NCBI RefSeq assembly: GCF_000262545.1
Contig: NZ_JH660660.1
Span: 1,078,975-1,142,974, forward strand
Origin: Prevotella bivia DSM 20514
Lineage (GTDB): Bacteria > Bacteroidota > Bacteroidia > Bacteroidales > Bacteroidaceae
Length of the DNA stretch: 64,000 nt
Direction of reading: 5' to 3'
In this document: one piece after another, positions 48,616 to 57,732 of the stretch
Layout of the letters: every line of letters begins with the position of its first letter
Numbering within the stretch: the stretch's first letter is position 1
Notes under the pieces: model-generated
Seen by the model: only the letters and a program-made list of their open reading frames with translations
Databases searched by the model: none
Told to the model about the DNA's origin: nothing
Translations under genes and position numbers: made by a program

Positions 48616-48643
48616 ATCTCTCCCACTTTGTTGTGGGAGAGAT
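48616..48643. repeat. Hairpin between gdhA and rlpA
   Basis: ATCTCTCCCAC (48616-48626) pairs exactly with GTGGGAGAGAT (48633-48643) around TTTGTT. Read along the gdhA strand, the sequence after it is A-rich rather than T-rich, so it is not a classical terminator. It may stabilise the gdhA 3' end. Confidence 0.5.
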
Positions 48644-48656
48644 GGAGAGAACTTTA

Positions 48657-50000
48657 TTAAATTACGCCTTGTTCTAGCATAGCCTCAGCTACCTTCATGA
48701 AACCAGCGATGTTTGCACCCTTAACGTAGTCGATAGTGCCATCTGGTTGTGTACCAAACTTAACACACTGCTCGTGGATGCTTTCCATGATCCAATGTAG
48801 TTTAGCGTCAACTTCAGCAGGAGCCCAATTCAAGTGAGCAGCATTCTGAGTCATTTCAAGACCAGAAGTCGCAACACCACCAGCATTTACAGCCTTACCT
48901 GGAGCGAACAATATACCGTTGTTTTGGAAGAAGTGGATAGCGCCTGGCTGGCAACCCATATTAGAAACCTCACAGCAGCACCAGCAACCGTTAGCCTTCA
49001 ATTCCTTAGCATCTTCTTCGCTTAGCTCGTTTTGGAATGCACAAGGAAGAGCGATGTCAACAGGAACACTCCAAGACTTCTTGCCTGCAGTAAACTTAGC
49101 CTTACCAGGGAACTTAGTAGCCATATCTTCTACCTTATTGCGGTTAGAAGCACGCATCTCAAGCATATAGTCGATCATCTCCTTTGTGATACCTTCTGGG
49201 ATTTCGCAAACACCATCAGGACCAGAGATAGCAACAACCTTACCACCTAGCTCAAGTGTCTTTAAAGCAGCACCCCAAGCAACGTTACCGAAACCTGAAA
49301 GAGCAACTTTCTTGTCCTTGATGTCCTTACCAGCCTTCTTTAGAAGGTGTTGTGTGAAGTAAAGAGCACCGTAACCAGTAGCTTCTGGACGGAAGAAAGA
49401 ACCACCCCATGTAATACCCTTACCAGTCAAAACACCTGTATGATACTGACGTGTAAGTTTTTGGTACATACCATTCATATAACCGATTTCACGACCACCA
49501 ACACCAACGTCGCCAGCAGGGATGTCCTGATCTGGACCAATGTTATGGCGTAGCTCTAGCATGAATGCTTGGCAGAAACGCATAATTTCAGCGTCTGACT
49601 TACCAACTGGGTCGAAGTCTGAACCACCCTTACCACCGCCCATAGGCAATGTTGTTAGCGCATTCTTGAATGTCTGCTCAAAACCTAAGAACTTCAACAT
49701 AGAAGGAGTTACAGCCTTGTGGAAACGCAAACCGCCTTTGTAAGGGCCAATAGCGCTATTAAACTGTACGCGATAGCCAAGGTTTGTTTGTACCTTACCA
49801 GCGTCATCAATCCATGTTACACGGAATGTAAAGATACGCTCTGGTTCAACCATTCTTTCAATAATCTGAGCTTTTTCAAACTCAGGATGCTGGTTGTAAA
49901 CTTCCTCGATTGACTCGAGAACTTCTTGTACTGCCTGTAGGTACTCAGACTCACCTGGATGCTTCTGCTCCAAGGTTTGCATAATTTTTTTGACTTCCAT
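48657..50000 (-). CDS. gdhA: NADP-type glutamate dehydrogenase (hexameric)
   Basis: This 447-residue enzyme makes glutamate from 2-oxoglutarate and ammonia, the main ammonium-assimilation route in anaerobic Bacteroidales. Signatures: YRVQFNSAIGPYKGGLRFHK, the substrate-binding TTLPMGGGKGGSDFDP, PAGDVGVGGREIGYM and the nucleotide fold VALSGFGNVAWGAA. The length fits the about 450-residue class. A second start at 49982 (MQTLEQ) is possible. It has a well-formed promoter and is transcribed away from the MutS-like gene. Confidence 0.95.
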   Translation of the reverse strand: MEVKKIMQTLEQKHPGESEYLQAVQEVLESIEEVYNQHPEFEKAQIIERMVEPERIFTFRVTWIDDAGKVQTNLGYRVQFNSAIGPYKGGLRFHKAVTPSMLKFLGFEQTFKNALTTLPMGGGKGGSDFDPVGKSDAEIMRFCQAFMLELRHNIGPDQDIPAGDVGVGGREIGYMNGMYQKLTRQYHTGVLTGKGITWGGSFFRPEATGYGALYFTQHLLKKAGKDIKDKKVALSGFGNVAWGAALKTLELGGKVVAISGPDGVCEIPEGITKEMIDYMLEMRASNRNKVEDMATKFPGKAKFTAGKKSWSVPVDIALPCAFQNELSEEDAKELKANGCWCCCEVSNMGCQPGAIHFFQNNGILFAPGKAVNAGGVATSGLEMTQNAAHLNWAPAEVDAKLHWIMESIHEQCVKFGTQPDGTIDYVKGANIAGFMKVAEAMLEQGVI

Positions 50001-50056
50001 AGTAGTTTATGCTTTTATTGTTTATGTTAGTTATATCACTTTGTTAAATGATGCGA

Positions 50057-50088
50057 CAAATATATCCAATATTACGCAAACCACCAAA
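50057..50088 (-). promoter_or_regulatory. Promoter of gdhA
   Basis: On the minus strand: TTTG (50088-50085), 20-nt spacer, TATATTTG (50064-50057). Nearly ideal, about 57 bases before the gdhA start. Confidence 0.8.
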
Positions 50089-50227
50089 GATTTTGTCGAA
50101 AAAAATATTCGCTTCTCTTTACAGATATACACTTATTAATGTACTATGAAAAGATAATTATGCTGCAAATTAATAAAAAAAATATTATTAATGCAACTGA
50201 AATGTATGTCTACAAGTATTTATTTTG

Positions 50228-50235
50228 TATTTTTG
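50228..50235 (+). promoter_or_regulatory. Possible -7 element upstream of the MutS-like gene
   Basis: TATTTTTG at 50228-50235, without a TTTG at proper spacing. It overlaps a TTTTGTCGAAAA sequence (50231-50242) also present at 50091-50102 beside the gdhA promoter. The leader to ATG 50402 would be about 160 nt. The rest of 50243-50401 shows no gene. Confidence 0.4.
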
Positions 50236-50401
50236 TCGAAAATTAAAGAAACAGTGTAAGTTTGTACTTGTTGCTTATTTTAACGCAATTTTACCTTTCA
50301 ACTCTCTTTATTTCATTTATTTTAGGGAGCTATTGATGAGCTTTTTGCTAGCTTTGTAAGCTCACAAAAATCATTTCTTCCTTATAATATTATCTCAAAT
50401 T

Positions 50402-52207
50402 ATGAATACCGAGCTATATACATATTATAAAAATCGCATTGCTGAGGTCAATAACATAATGATACACTTAAAAGGCAAAAATACCTATTTTGTTCTTGGG
50501 GAGGTTATCACTTTTGCTGGAATTATAGGCTTTATGGTATTTTATGTAATGAATCAAAGTTCTTTTTGGGTGCTACTTTCTTCTCTCCTTAGTTTAATAT
50601 TGTATATGCTCATTCGTAATTTTGATGCGAAGAATACTAAACAAATAGAAGCGCTTACAGCTTTGCTTAATGTTTATAAACGCGAAGTGAGGTATCATGA
50701 AGGTTACTTTGATCAGTTTGCTGCAGGTGAGCAATTTGTGGATGCTCGGCATTCTTTTACTTTCGATCTTGATATCTTTGGTCAGCTTTCCCTTTATCAG
50801 CGTATTAATCGATGTGTTACTACTGGTGGTGCTGACTATTTAGCACTTTGTCTTTCTGAGGAAAACCTTGAGCATTCGCAAAAAGCCAAACTCGCACAGA
50901 TAGGAAGAAGAAGTGAGAGTATTCGAACTTTGGCGCAAGATAGGAAGCTTGTTACACAATTTAAGGCACTTGGTGTAGAGAAAATCATTGATACGGTGGC
51001 TATCCAGCAAGCATTAGCAAAGGTAGAAACTATTCGTGTACCTCATTTTTTTGGTACTCAATGGTTCAAGATATTGCTTAATACGAGTTTAGTGGGCTTT
51101 TACGTTTCCCTTGTTTTAGCAGTGTTGGGCTATTGTGATTACTCTATACCTTCTATATGGGCTGCAGCCAATTTCAATATCTCATTCTTTGCCTCCTATC
51201 GCTATTTGAAGAAAATCACAGTTGCCTTTGACCGTGTTAGACATCAGGTACAGAACTATGTGCGCGTAATGCAGTTGATTGAAACCATTAATGCAGGTTC
51301 TTCTGAAGAGCTACAACAGATAAAAAGACGACTTGCGAATGCACTTGCAGCCTTTGAACACCTAGAACGGATTTCACAAAAGATAGATGGACGTAGCAAC
51401 GAGTTTGGTGTTATACTCTTCAATGTCTTACGGTTAATCGACCTTTCTATCATCAGCTCGTTTGTAAGTTTACAAAACCACTTTAAGGCGAGTACACGCC
51501 AGTGGTTAGATGCTGTTAGCAAGTTTGATGCTTTGGTAAGTATGGCAAATTTCCGCCTAAATGAGGATAAAGCTACAGAGGCTAGAGTAGTGGAGAGCAA
51601 TGAGGTCGTGTTTGAAGCCGAAGGGCTTTATCATCCTTTCTTAGGCGATAAGGCAGTAACAAACAATTTCTCTGTGGAGAATCTACATTATTATATTATA
51701 ACAGGTGCGAATATGGCAGGGAAGAGTACCTTTCTACGTACCCTCGGTATTAATTATGTATTAGCAATGAATGGACTTCCTGTTTTTGCTACTCGCTTCA
51801 CCATTTCTATATTCCATCTCTTTACAAGTATGCGCACCACTGACGATCTAGCCAATGGAATTTCTTATTTCAATGCAGAACTGCTTCGTCTGAAACGGTT
51901 GATAGGGTCTTTACAGCCCACTATGCCCAATCTTATTATTTTAGATGAAATATTAAAGGGTACCAATTCGCTTGATAAACTCAATGGTTCGCGGCTCTTC
52001 CTCGAATATGTTTCTGAGCGCAATGTTACAGGTGTTATAGCCACCCATGACCTTGAACTTTCGAAGATGGATGCCAATTCTCGTTTCCATAATTTCTGTT
52101 TCGAGATAGAATTAGGAAGTAACATTGGTTATTCGTATAAACTAGGTGTTGGTGTGGCTCGTAATCAGAATGCAACCTATTTACTGAAAGATATTCTTGC
52201 AGATTAA
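50402..52207 (+). CDS. Membrane-anchored MutS-family ATPase
   Basis: This 601-residue protein has a C-terminal MutS ATPase: Walker A GANMAGKST at 435-443, Walker B PNLIILDEILKGTNS and ATHDLELSKM. The centre (about 120-330) matches the MutS core/lever helices. It lacks the N-terminal mismatch-recognition domain. Instead it has two hydrophobic hairpins: residues about 28-72 (ITFAGIIGFMVFYVM, FWVLLSSLLSLILYML) and about 222-262. So it is predicted to sit in the inner membrane, unlike true MutS. Similar proteins occur across Bacteroidota and are often called MutS by automation; their job is unknown. It is probably not classical mismatch repair. Confidence 0.85.
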   Translation: MNTELYTYYKNRIAEVNNIMIHLKGKNTYFVLGEVITFAGIIGFMVFYVMNQSSFWVLLSSLLSLILYMLIRNFDAKNTKQIEALTALLNVYKREVRYHEGYFDQFAAGEQFVDARHSFTFDLDIFGQLSLYQRINRCVTTGGADYLALCLSEENLEHSQKAKLAQIGRRSESIRTLAQDRKLVTQFKALGVEKIIDTVAIQQALAKVETIRVPHFFGTQWFKILLNTSLVGFYVSLVLAVLGYCDYSIPSIWAAANFNISFFASYRYLKKITVAFDRVRHQVQNYVRVMQLIETINAGSSEELQQIKRRLANALAAFEHLERISQKIDGRSNEFGVILFNVLRLIDLSIISSFVSLQNHFKASTRQWLDAVSKFDALVSMANFRLNEDKATEARVVESNEVVFEAEGLYHPFLGDKAVTNNFSVENLHYYIITGANMAGKSTFLRTLGINYVLAMNGLPVFATRFTISIFHLFTSMRTTDDLANGISYFNAELLRLKRLIGSLQPTMPNLIILDEILKGTNSLDKLNGSRLFLEYVSERNVTGVIATHDLELSKMDANSRFHNFCFEIELGSNIGYSYKLGVGVARNQNATYLLKDILAD

Positions 52208-52249
52208 GAATGAGTGAAATCTCTTAGAAAATATTTAACAGCAAACTAA

Positions 52250-52350
52250 TATGTCATCTTTTCAATTGCAAAAGGTGATGTATTGGGGAGCAAAAGGTCA
52301 TCTTTTGCCGTGTAAACGATGACCTTTCGTATGTTAAACGATGACCTTTT
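52250..52350. repeat. Clustered intergenic repeats (TAAACGATGACCTTT and inverted copies)
   Basis: TAAACGATGACCTTT occurs twice (52313-52327 and 52335-52349). AAAAGGTCATC at 52292-52302 is the exact complement of the second copy's core, and a diverged arm AAAGGTGATG is at 52271-52280. The arms can fold into alternative hairpins. The layout resembles non-coding interspersed palindromes. Bases 52351-52526 hold nothing I recognise. Confidence 0.65.
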
Positions 52351-52526
52351 TATTTTATGCTTTTAAGTCGTTGCTAATCAGCTTGATAAGTTGTTTCGTG
52401 TTTTGTTAATTCGCTATGTTGTTGTAAGTAAAAATAATTAACTTTACTTAATCCCACTAGATACTTGCTTGCTAGGCATACTATCCTTTTAGGGGCAATA
52501 TAAAAGCTATATTAGCTGTTCTAATA

Positions 52527-52574
52527 AAGCCAGCTTCAAAGATTATTGCAATCCTTAAAGCTGGCTTCTTTTTA
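52527..52574 (+). terminator. Terminator downstream of the MutS-like gene
   Basis: AAGCCAGCTT (52527-52536) pairs with AAGCTGGCTT (52558-52567); the stem is followed by CTTTTT. It lies between the convergent MutS-like and ettA genes and reads best on the plus strand. Confidence 0.75.
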
Positions 52575-52602
52575 TATCTTTGCGAAAGTTAGGGAAGTTT
52601 GT

Positions 52603-54300
52603 TTAATCCTCCATTAACTTACGGTATCTTCCTTTCTTAATTTCCTCATTGCCCAATCGGCGTGCCTTATTGATTTCGTATTCAGAGTAATCGCCTTCGA
52701 AGAATACCACTTCGCCGTCGCCTTCAAAGGCAAGAATATGCGTACAGATACGATCGAGGAACCAACGGTCGTGGCTGATCACTACTGCACAACCTGCAAA
52801 ATTCTCCAAACCTTCTTCCAAAGCGCGCAAAGTGTTTACGTCAATATCATTGGTAGGCTCATCGAGCAATAGTACGTTGCCCTCTTGTTTTAATGCCAAT
52901 GCTAGTTGCAAACGATTTCGTTCGCCACCAGAAAGCACTCCGCAAAGCTTGCTCTGATCGGTACCCCCAAAATTGAAACGAGAGAGATAAGCACGTGCGT
53001 TGACATCGCGCCCACCCATGCGGAAGAGTTCATTGCCTTGAGAAACTACCTCATAAACACTCTTCTTAGGGTCGATGTCCTTATGTTGCTGATCAACGTA
53101 TGCTAGTTTTACGGTTTCACCCACTTCAAAGGTACCGCCATCAGCCTGATCTAAGCCCATAATAAGGCGGAAAAGAGTAGTTTTACCAGCACCATTCGGA
53201 CCAATAACACCCACGATACCGTTAGGAGGTAACATAAAGTTGAGATCCTTGAAGAGTACCTTCTCGCCAAAAGCCTTCTGCACATGCTGTGCTTCAATAA
53301 CCTTGTTGCCGAGACGTGGCCCATTAGGAATAAAGATTTCCAATTTTTCCTCACGCTCTTTTTGTTCCTCGTTAAGCATTTGGTCGTATGATTTCAGACG
53401 TGCTTTGCCCTTTGCTTGGCGTGCTTTTGGTGCCATACGCACCCATTCAAGCTCTCGCTCAAGGGTTTTGCGACGTTTAGAAGCTGTTTTTTCTTCTTGC
53501 GCCATACGCTTTGTCTTTTGGTCGAGCCATGAAGAGTAGTTACCCTTCCATGGAATGCCCTCACCACGATCAAGTTCCAATATCCACTCGCTAACATCAT
53601 CAAGGAAGTAGCGGTCATGGGTAACAGCGATGACAGTACCCTCGTATTGCTGAAGATGTTGTTCCAGCCAGTCGATACTTTCAGCATCAAGGTGGTTGGT
53701 AGGCTCATCCAGCAAGAGTACATCTGGTTTCTGAAGCAGCAATCGACAAAGTGCCACACGACGACGTTCACCACCAGAGAGGTGTGTAACGGCTGAGTCG
53801 CCAGCAGGACAACGCAATGCTGCCATTGCACGGTCTAGTTTAGAATCCATATTCCAAGCATCGGTAGCATCGATAATATCTTGCACTTCTGCTTGGCGTT
53901 GCATCAGCTTATCCATCTTGTCAGGATTGCCATAGTATTCCTCTAGCCCAAACTTTTGGTTGATTTCGTCATATTCTTTTAAGGCGTCATACACATGTTG
54001 AACGCCTTCCATAATGTTTTCCTTAACAGTTTTCTCTTCGTTAAGTGGTGGATCTTGTTCAAGATAGCCCACGGTATACCCCGGACTCCATACTACTTCG
54101 CCTTGTGTAGGTTGTTCTATGCCAGCGATAATTTTCATCAGCGTAGATTTACCTGCACCGTTAAGACCTATAATACCAATTTTAGCTCCGTAGAAGAACG
54201 ATAGATATATGTTCTTGAGAATTTGTTTTTGGTTTTGAGGAATAATCTTTGTTACTCCCATCATGGAGAAGATAACCTTCTTGTCGTCAACAGTTGCCAT
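52603..54300 (-). CDS. ettA: Energy-dependent translational throttle protein EttA (ABC-F)
   Basis: This 565-residue protein has two ABC domains and no membrane part: first Walker A GLNGAGKST at 45-53, first signature LSGGERRRVALC, second Walker A GPNGAGKTT and second signature LSGGERNRLQLAL. The interdomain linker (ARQAKGKARLKSYDQML) is that of EttA. EttA binds the ribosomal E site and gates the first peptide bond according to ADP/ATP. The length is typical (about 555-565). Resistance-type ABC-F is less likely because the start and linker match EttA. Confidence 0.93.
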   Translation of the reverse strand: MATVDDKKVIFSMMGVTKIIPQNQKQILKNIYLSFFYGAKIGIIGLNGAGKSTLMKIIAGIEQPTQGEVVWSPGYTVGYLEQDPPLNEEKTVKENIMEGVQHVYDALKEYDEINQKFGLEEYYGNPDKMDKLMQRQAEVQDIIDATDAWNMDSKLDRAMAALRCPAGDSAVTHLSGGERRRVALCRLLLQKPDVLLLDEPTNHLDAESIDWLEQHLQQYEGTVIAVTHDRYFLDDVSEWILELDRGEGIPWKGNYSSWLDQKTKRMAQEEKTASKRRKTLERELEWVRMAPKARQAKGKARLKSYDQMLNEEQKEREEKLEIFIPNGPRLGNKVIEAQHVQKAFGEKVLFKDLNFMLPPNGIVGVIGPNGAGKTTLFRLIMGLDQADGGTFEVGETVKLAYVDQQHKDIDPKKSVYEVVSQGNELFRMGGRDVNARAYLSRFNFGGTDQSKLCGVLSGGERNRLQLALALKQEGNVLLLDEPTNDIDVNTLRALEEGLENFAGCAVVISHDRWFLDRICTHILAFEGDGEVVFFEGDYSEYEINKARRLGNEEIKKGRYRKLMED

Positions 54301-54324
54301 ATTTTTGTTTAATTATTTATATTG

Positions 54325-54332
54325 CAAAATTA
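54325..54332 (-). promoter_or_regulatory. Promoter -7 element of ettA
   Basis: On the minus strand TAATTTTG (54332-54325) followed by CAAT, the same form as the rpsU promoter. No clear TTTG lies 19-20 bases upstream. It leaves a leader of about 18-20 nt. Confidence 0.55.
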
Positions 54333-54411
54333 AGGAAAACCTTTGAAAAAAGGTGTAATTTTCGGATATTTTAGGAGTGAAAGGAGTTCTTACCTCTTTT
54401 TATGCCACTGT

Positions 54412-55227
54412 CTAAAGTAGAAACTTCTCCACTACCTCTGCCACACCGTCTTTCTCATTAGAGGCGAGAGTTACATAGTTGGCTTGAATACGAATATCCT
54501 CGTTAGCATTTGCCATTGCAACTCCTAAGCCTGCAAAACATATCATGCTAAGGTCGTTGTAACCATCGCCACACGCTATTATTTCCTCGCGTTTGATACC
54601 TGTTAGTTTAAGGAGTTTTGCAAGCGATTGTGCCTTATCAACATTCAGTGGAACACACTCTAGGAAATAGTCGGCAGAACGATATACACTCATTTTTCCT
54701 TCTAACGTTTTAGCGAGTTGTATTTCTACTTCATGGAGTGGGGTAGGATCGCCTACTATTAAGCACTTATTGATAGGGTAAACTATCTGTTCGAGAAAGT
54801 TTGAATATAACGTAATGGGCAATTTATTAATGAACGCCTCTTCCTTAACATATTTATCTTCTGTAGAAGTAGCTGCAATGCCTTTACCTTGGTAGGTTAG
54901 GATCTGCATACCACCTTTCATAGCACTGTTATATAGCGTTGGAACAAGCTCTGGGGAGAGTGTTTGCTCAAATAAGGTTTCGTTATTCGAGCAATCAATT
55001 ATCTTGCCACCATTAAAAGCAAGGATATAACCATGATGCTGGTTCAAGCAGAGCTCTTCCGCAAGGTTTTTGATACCATAAGTGGGTCTTCCCGAAGCTA
55101 AAACGATGCGTACACCTTTCTTCTGTGCTTGTATCAGTGCTTCTTTTGTTTTAGGAGTAATAACCTTTTTGCTATTTGTTAATGTGCCATCTAAGTCGAG
55201 CACTATCATTTTATATACTTGTCTCAT
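54412..55227 (-). CDS. HAD-superfamily hydrolase, Cof-type (IIB)
   Basis: This 271-residue phosphatase of the Cof group has motif I VLDLDGTL (D11, D13), motif II LASGRP and motif III/IV KREEIIACGDGYNDLSMI. Cof proteins dephosphorylate sugar phosphates, flavin or pyridoxal phosphates; the substrate cannot be read here. The frame is open up to 55290, but a -7 element (55270-55263) lies inside that extension, so translation must begin at M 55227 (MRQVYKMIVLDLDG) or at M 55209. Confidence 0.9.
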   Translation of the reverse strand: MRQVYKMIVLDLDGTLTNSKKVITPKTKEALIQAQKKGVRIVLASGRPTYGIKNLAEELCLNQHHGYILAFNGGKIIDCSNNETLFEQTLSPELVPTLYNSAMKGGMQILTYQGKGIAATSTEDKYVKEEAFINKLPITLYSNFLEQIVYPINKCLIVGDPTPLHEVEIQLAKTLEGKMSVYRSADYFLECVPLNVDKAQSLAKLLKLTGIKREEIIACGDGYNDLSMICFAGLGVAMANANEDIRIQANYVTLASNEKDGVAEVVEKFLL

Positions 55228-55262
55228 ACTTTTTACCTTTTTGAGTATCTTTTTATCTTGTA

Positions 55263-55270
55263 CAAAGGTA
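55263..55270 (-). promoter_or_regulatory. Promoter -7 element of the HAD hydrolase gene
   Basis: TACCTTTG on the minus strand (55270-55263). The -33 element is poor. Transcription would start near 55256, downstream of the longest in-frame ATG, which rules that start out. Confidence 0.6.
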
Positions 55271-55385
55271 AGATTTTGAATTATTATCACAGTACTTTTA
55301 TATCTTAACTTTTATTTTTAGCAGCATACTGCCACTGCAAAAATCAATTATTTAACACTTGTCGATGTTTTTGTTAGTATCCTAT

Positions 55386-55417
55386 TTTGGATAAGACAAA
55401 ATAAAATATTACTTTTG
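55386..55417 (+). promoter_or_regulatory. Promoter of fba
   Basis: TTTG at 55386-55389, 20-nt spacer, TACTTTTG at 55410-55417. The leader before ATG 55479 is about 55 nt. Confidence 0.8.
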
Positions 55418-55478
55418 TATCGGTAAAAAGAAAGAAGGATTAAAATATTCATTTAATTTAAATACATAATAAAAAGTT

Positions 55479-56492
55479 ATGGCAGTAGATTACAAAAAAT
55501 TAGGTCTTGTAAACACTCGCGAGATGTTTAAGAAGGCTGTAGATGGTGGCTATGCAATTCCAGCATTCAACTTCAATAACCTTGAGCAGCTTCAGGCTAT
55601 TGTTAAGGCTTCTTCAGAACTAAAATCACCAGTTATTATTCAGGTATCAAAGGGCGCACGTAAATATGCAAATGCTACATTGCTTCGCTATATGGCAGAG
55701 GGTGCAGTAGAATACGCTAAGGAGCTTGGTTGCAAGCATCCTGAAATCGTAATTCACCTTGATCATGGAGATAGCTTCGAAACATGTAAGAGCTGTATCG
55801 ACTCAGGTTTCTCTTCAGTGATGATCGATGGTTCTTCACTTCCATACGAAGAGAACATAGCTTTGACAAAGAAGGTTGTAGACTACGCTCATCAGTTCGA
55901 TGTAACTGTAGAAGGCGAACTTGGTGTGCTTGCAGGTGTTGAAGATGATGTTGTTGCTGAGGTTTCTCACTATACAAAGCCAGAAGAAGTAGTTGATTTC
56001 GCTACACGTACAGGTTGCGACTCTTTGGCAATCTCTATTGGTACTTCACACGGTGCTTACAAGTTTACTCCAGAGCAGTGTACACGCGATCCTAAGACAG
56101 GTCGTTTGATCCCTCCTCCATTGGCATTCGATGTTCTTGAAGCTATCGAAAAGGAGCTTCCAGGTTTCCCTATCGTACTTCACGGTTCTTCTTCTGTTCC
56201 TCAGAAGTATGTTGATATTATCAATGCAAACGGTGGTAAGTTGCCAAACGCTGTAGGTATTCCTGAAGAGGAACTTCGTAGAGCTGCTAAGAGTGCTGTA
56301 TGTAAGATTAACATCGACTCAGACTCTCGTCTAGCTTTCACCGCAGGTGTTCGCGAAACATTTACTCAACACCCAGAGTACTTCGACCCACGCCAGTATT
56401 GTGGTAAGGCTCGTGAGTATATGGAAGAACTTTATAAGGAAAAGATTACAGATGTTCTTGGTTCAGATAACAAATTGTCTAATCTTGACTAA
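55479..56492 (+). CDS. fba: Class II fructose-bisphosphate aldolase
   Basis: This 337-residue zinc aldolase cleaves fructose-1,6-bisphosphate into DHAP and glyceraldehyde-3-phosphate in glycolysis. It shows VIHLDHGDSF (catalytic D95, zinc ligand H96), VEGELGVLAGVEDDV, the second zinc region (GTSHGAYKF) and PIVLHGSSSVPQKYV. It is monocistronic, with a strong promoter and terminator and a codon bias like that of the ribosomal genes. Confidence 0.95.
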   Translation: MAVDYKKLGLVNTREMFKKAVDGGYAIPAFNFNNLEQLQAIVKASSELKSPVIIQVSKGARKYANATLLRYMAEGAVEYAKELGCKHPEIVIHLDHGDSFETCKSCIDSGFSSVMIDGSSLPYEENIALTKKVVDYAHQFDVTVEGELGVLAGVEDDVVAEVSHYTKPEEVVDFATRTGCDSLAISIGTSHGAYKFTPEQCTRDPKTGRLIPPPLAFDVLEAIEKELPGFPIVLHGSSSVPQKYVDIINANGGKLPNAVGIPEEELRRAAKSAVCKINIDSDSRLAFTAGVRETFTQHPEYFDPRQYCGKAREYMEELYKEKITDVLGSDNKLSNLD

Positions 56493-56523
56493 TTTGTTTA
56501 GATTATAAGATCTATAAAATAAT

Positions 56524-56561
56524 AACGGTGGTAACCTTTTGATGGTTACCACCGTTTTTTT
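56524..56561 (+). terminator. Terminator after fba
   Basis: A perfect 13-bp stem AACGGTGGTAACC / GGTTACCACCGTT with loop TTTTGAT, followed by T residues. Confidence 0.95.
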
Positions 56562-56581
56562 CGTTCATAAAGCGTTATTGC

Positions 56582-57712
56582 TTATGGTAGTAATGCTTTT
56601 AGTTGCTCTACATACCTCGTAATAGCTTGTTTTGTTTGCATATCTTTTTCTGCATTCATAGCAGTTTCCATATCGGGAAGATATTGTAGATAATCGGTTT
56701 CGGCAATGAATTTTGCTGCACGAATGCGTACTTTTGGGCTATTATCGAATAACAATCCTTGCACCCAACGTTTGGCATCCCACGAACGACGCACTTGTAA
56801 CCAATCTAATGCAGCTATTTTTTCTTCAGATGAGCCATAAAGGAAGGTTTCGTAATAGCTGTGTTCTTGTTTGAGATCGGCTTTGGTCATCAAATATTCT
56901 TGGTTATACACATCAGGGCGAACAACATTTTTCTTATATTGCTTGATAGGTAAACCTAGTGTCCAGCGCACCATGCGTGGTATCATCCATTCCATGCCAG
57001 GTGTAGCTTCTGGGTGAGCAATGCTACTGAATACCCTTCCTTTACCATAAGTGTTAGCGATGAAGAAAGGTTTGTTGTTTGTCATATTTATAGGTGCATT
57101 GCCTTCTTCATGCACATCGCTCTCCATTGTAGCAAAGGAAGTATATTTTATCTGACTGTTTTCGCTAGGAATAAAAACGGGACCCTCATAGTATAGTACG
57201 TATGAAAGTGGGCGAGTAGCTAGCTCTGGGAATAGCTTCTTTCCCTCATTGGTGAGCGAGAACTTAGCAATGCCATGTCCACGATTATCGTGTTCTATAT
57301 CAATGGCTTTAGCACCGTTGATGCGGAAGCAAGCGTAGTTAGGAGTGTCAGAAAAGAGGTAAGCTCCAGCACAAATACCCACCGCACCTTTACCCGAAGC
57401 AATGAATTCCTTTACACGTTTCACATTTTCCTCACCCATATTGAGATATTGTGTCGATCCTCCACCGCCTGGTACGATGATCGCATCTAGGTTGTTGAGT
57501 ACTCCTTTGGCAATATCGGCGGTAGTAAAAGTTCTTACCGTCATATCTCCATCTAATCGGACGGCTTGCACGGCTTCCCAAATGCAGGTTTCTGCACCAC
57601 CGTGTCCTTGGAAAACACCCACTCTGATAGTTTTTTTATTTTGTGCAAACAAAGTTGTGGTAAAGCAAAATGCCACTACCAACATACAAATCCACTGAAA
57701 TTGTTTTTTCAT
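56582..57712 (-). CDS. Exported BPL-N/glutamine-amidotransferase-like protein
   Basis: This 376-residue protein has a signal peptide (cleavage near LFAQ, residue 24) and a class I amidotransferase-like fold as in the BPL_N family: PGGGGSTQYL (81-90), nucleophile-elbow VGICAGAYLF (C114) and a late GRVFSSIAHPEATPG. The C-terminal ~110 residues are helical and HEAT-like (KVRIRAAKFIAETDYLQYLP). The Cys elbow suggests hydrolase or transferase activity in the periplasm, substrate unknown. It starts 20 bases after the nnr stop and is probably co-transcribed with it. Confidence 0.75.
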   Translation of the reverse strand: MKKQFQWICMLVVAFCFTTTLFAQNKKTIRVGVFQGHGGAETCIWEAVQAVRLDGDMTVRTFTTADIAKGVLNNLDAIIVPGGGGSTQYLNMGEENVKRVKEFIASGKGAVGICAGAYLFSDTPNYACFRINGAKAIDIEHDNRGHGIAKFSLTNEGKKLFPELATRPLSYVLYYEGPVFIPSENSQIKYTSFATMESDVHEEGNAPINMTNNKPFFIANTYGKGRVFSSIAHPEATPGMEWMIPRMVRWTLGLPIKQYKKNVVRPDVYNQEYLMTKADLKQEHSYYETFLYGSSEEKIAALDWLQVRRSWDAKRWVQGLLFDNSPKVRIRAAKFIAETDYLQYLPDMETAMNAEKDMQTKQAITRYVEQLKALLP

Positions 57713-57732
57713 ACATTTAAAGTTTATATTTT

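Noticed and set aside
48616..48643. Terminator for gdhA
   Set aside because: The hairpin is perfect, but the sequence after it on the gdhA strand is A-rich, not T-rich, so it is listed only as a hairpin.
52575..52582. TATCTTTG promoter-like sequence pointing rightward into the 3' end of ettA
   Set aside because: It has no -33 partner and no plus-strand gene follows. An antisense transcript is possible but unsupported.
55228..55290. N-terminal extension of the HAD hydrolase
   Set aside because: The -7 element lies inside it, so it would not be transcribed. The family start is at MRQVYKMIVLDLDG.
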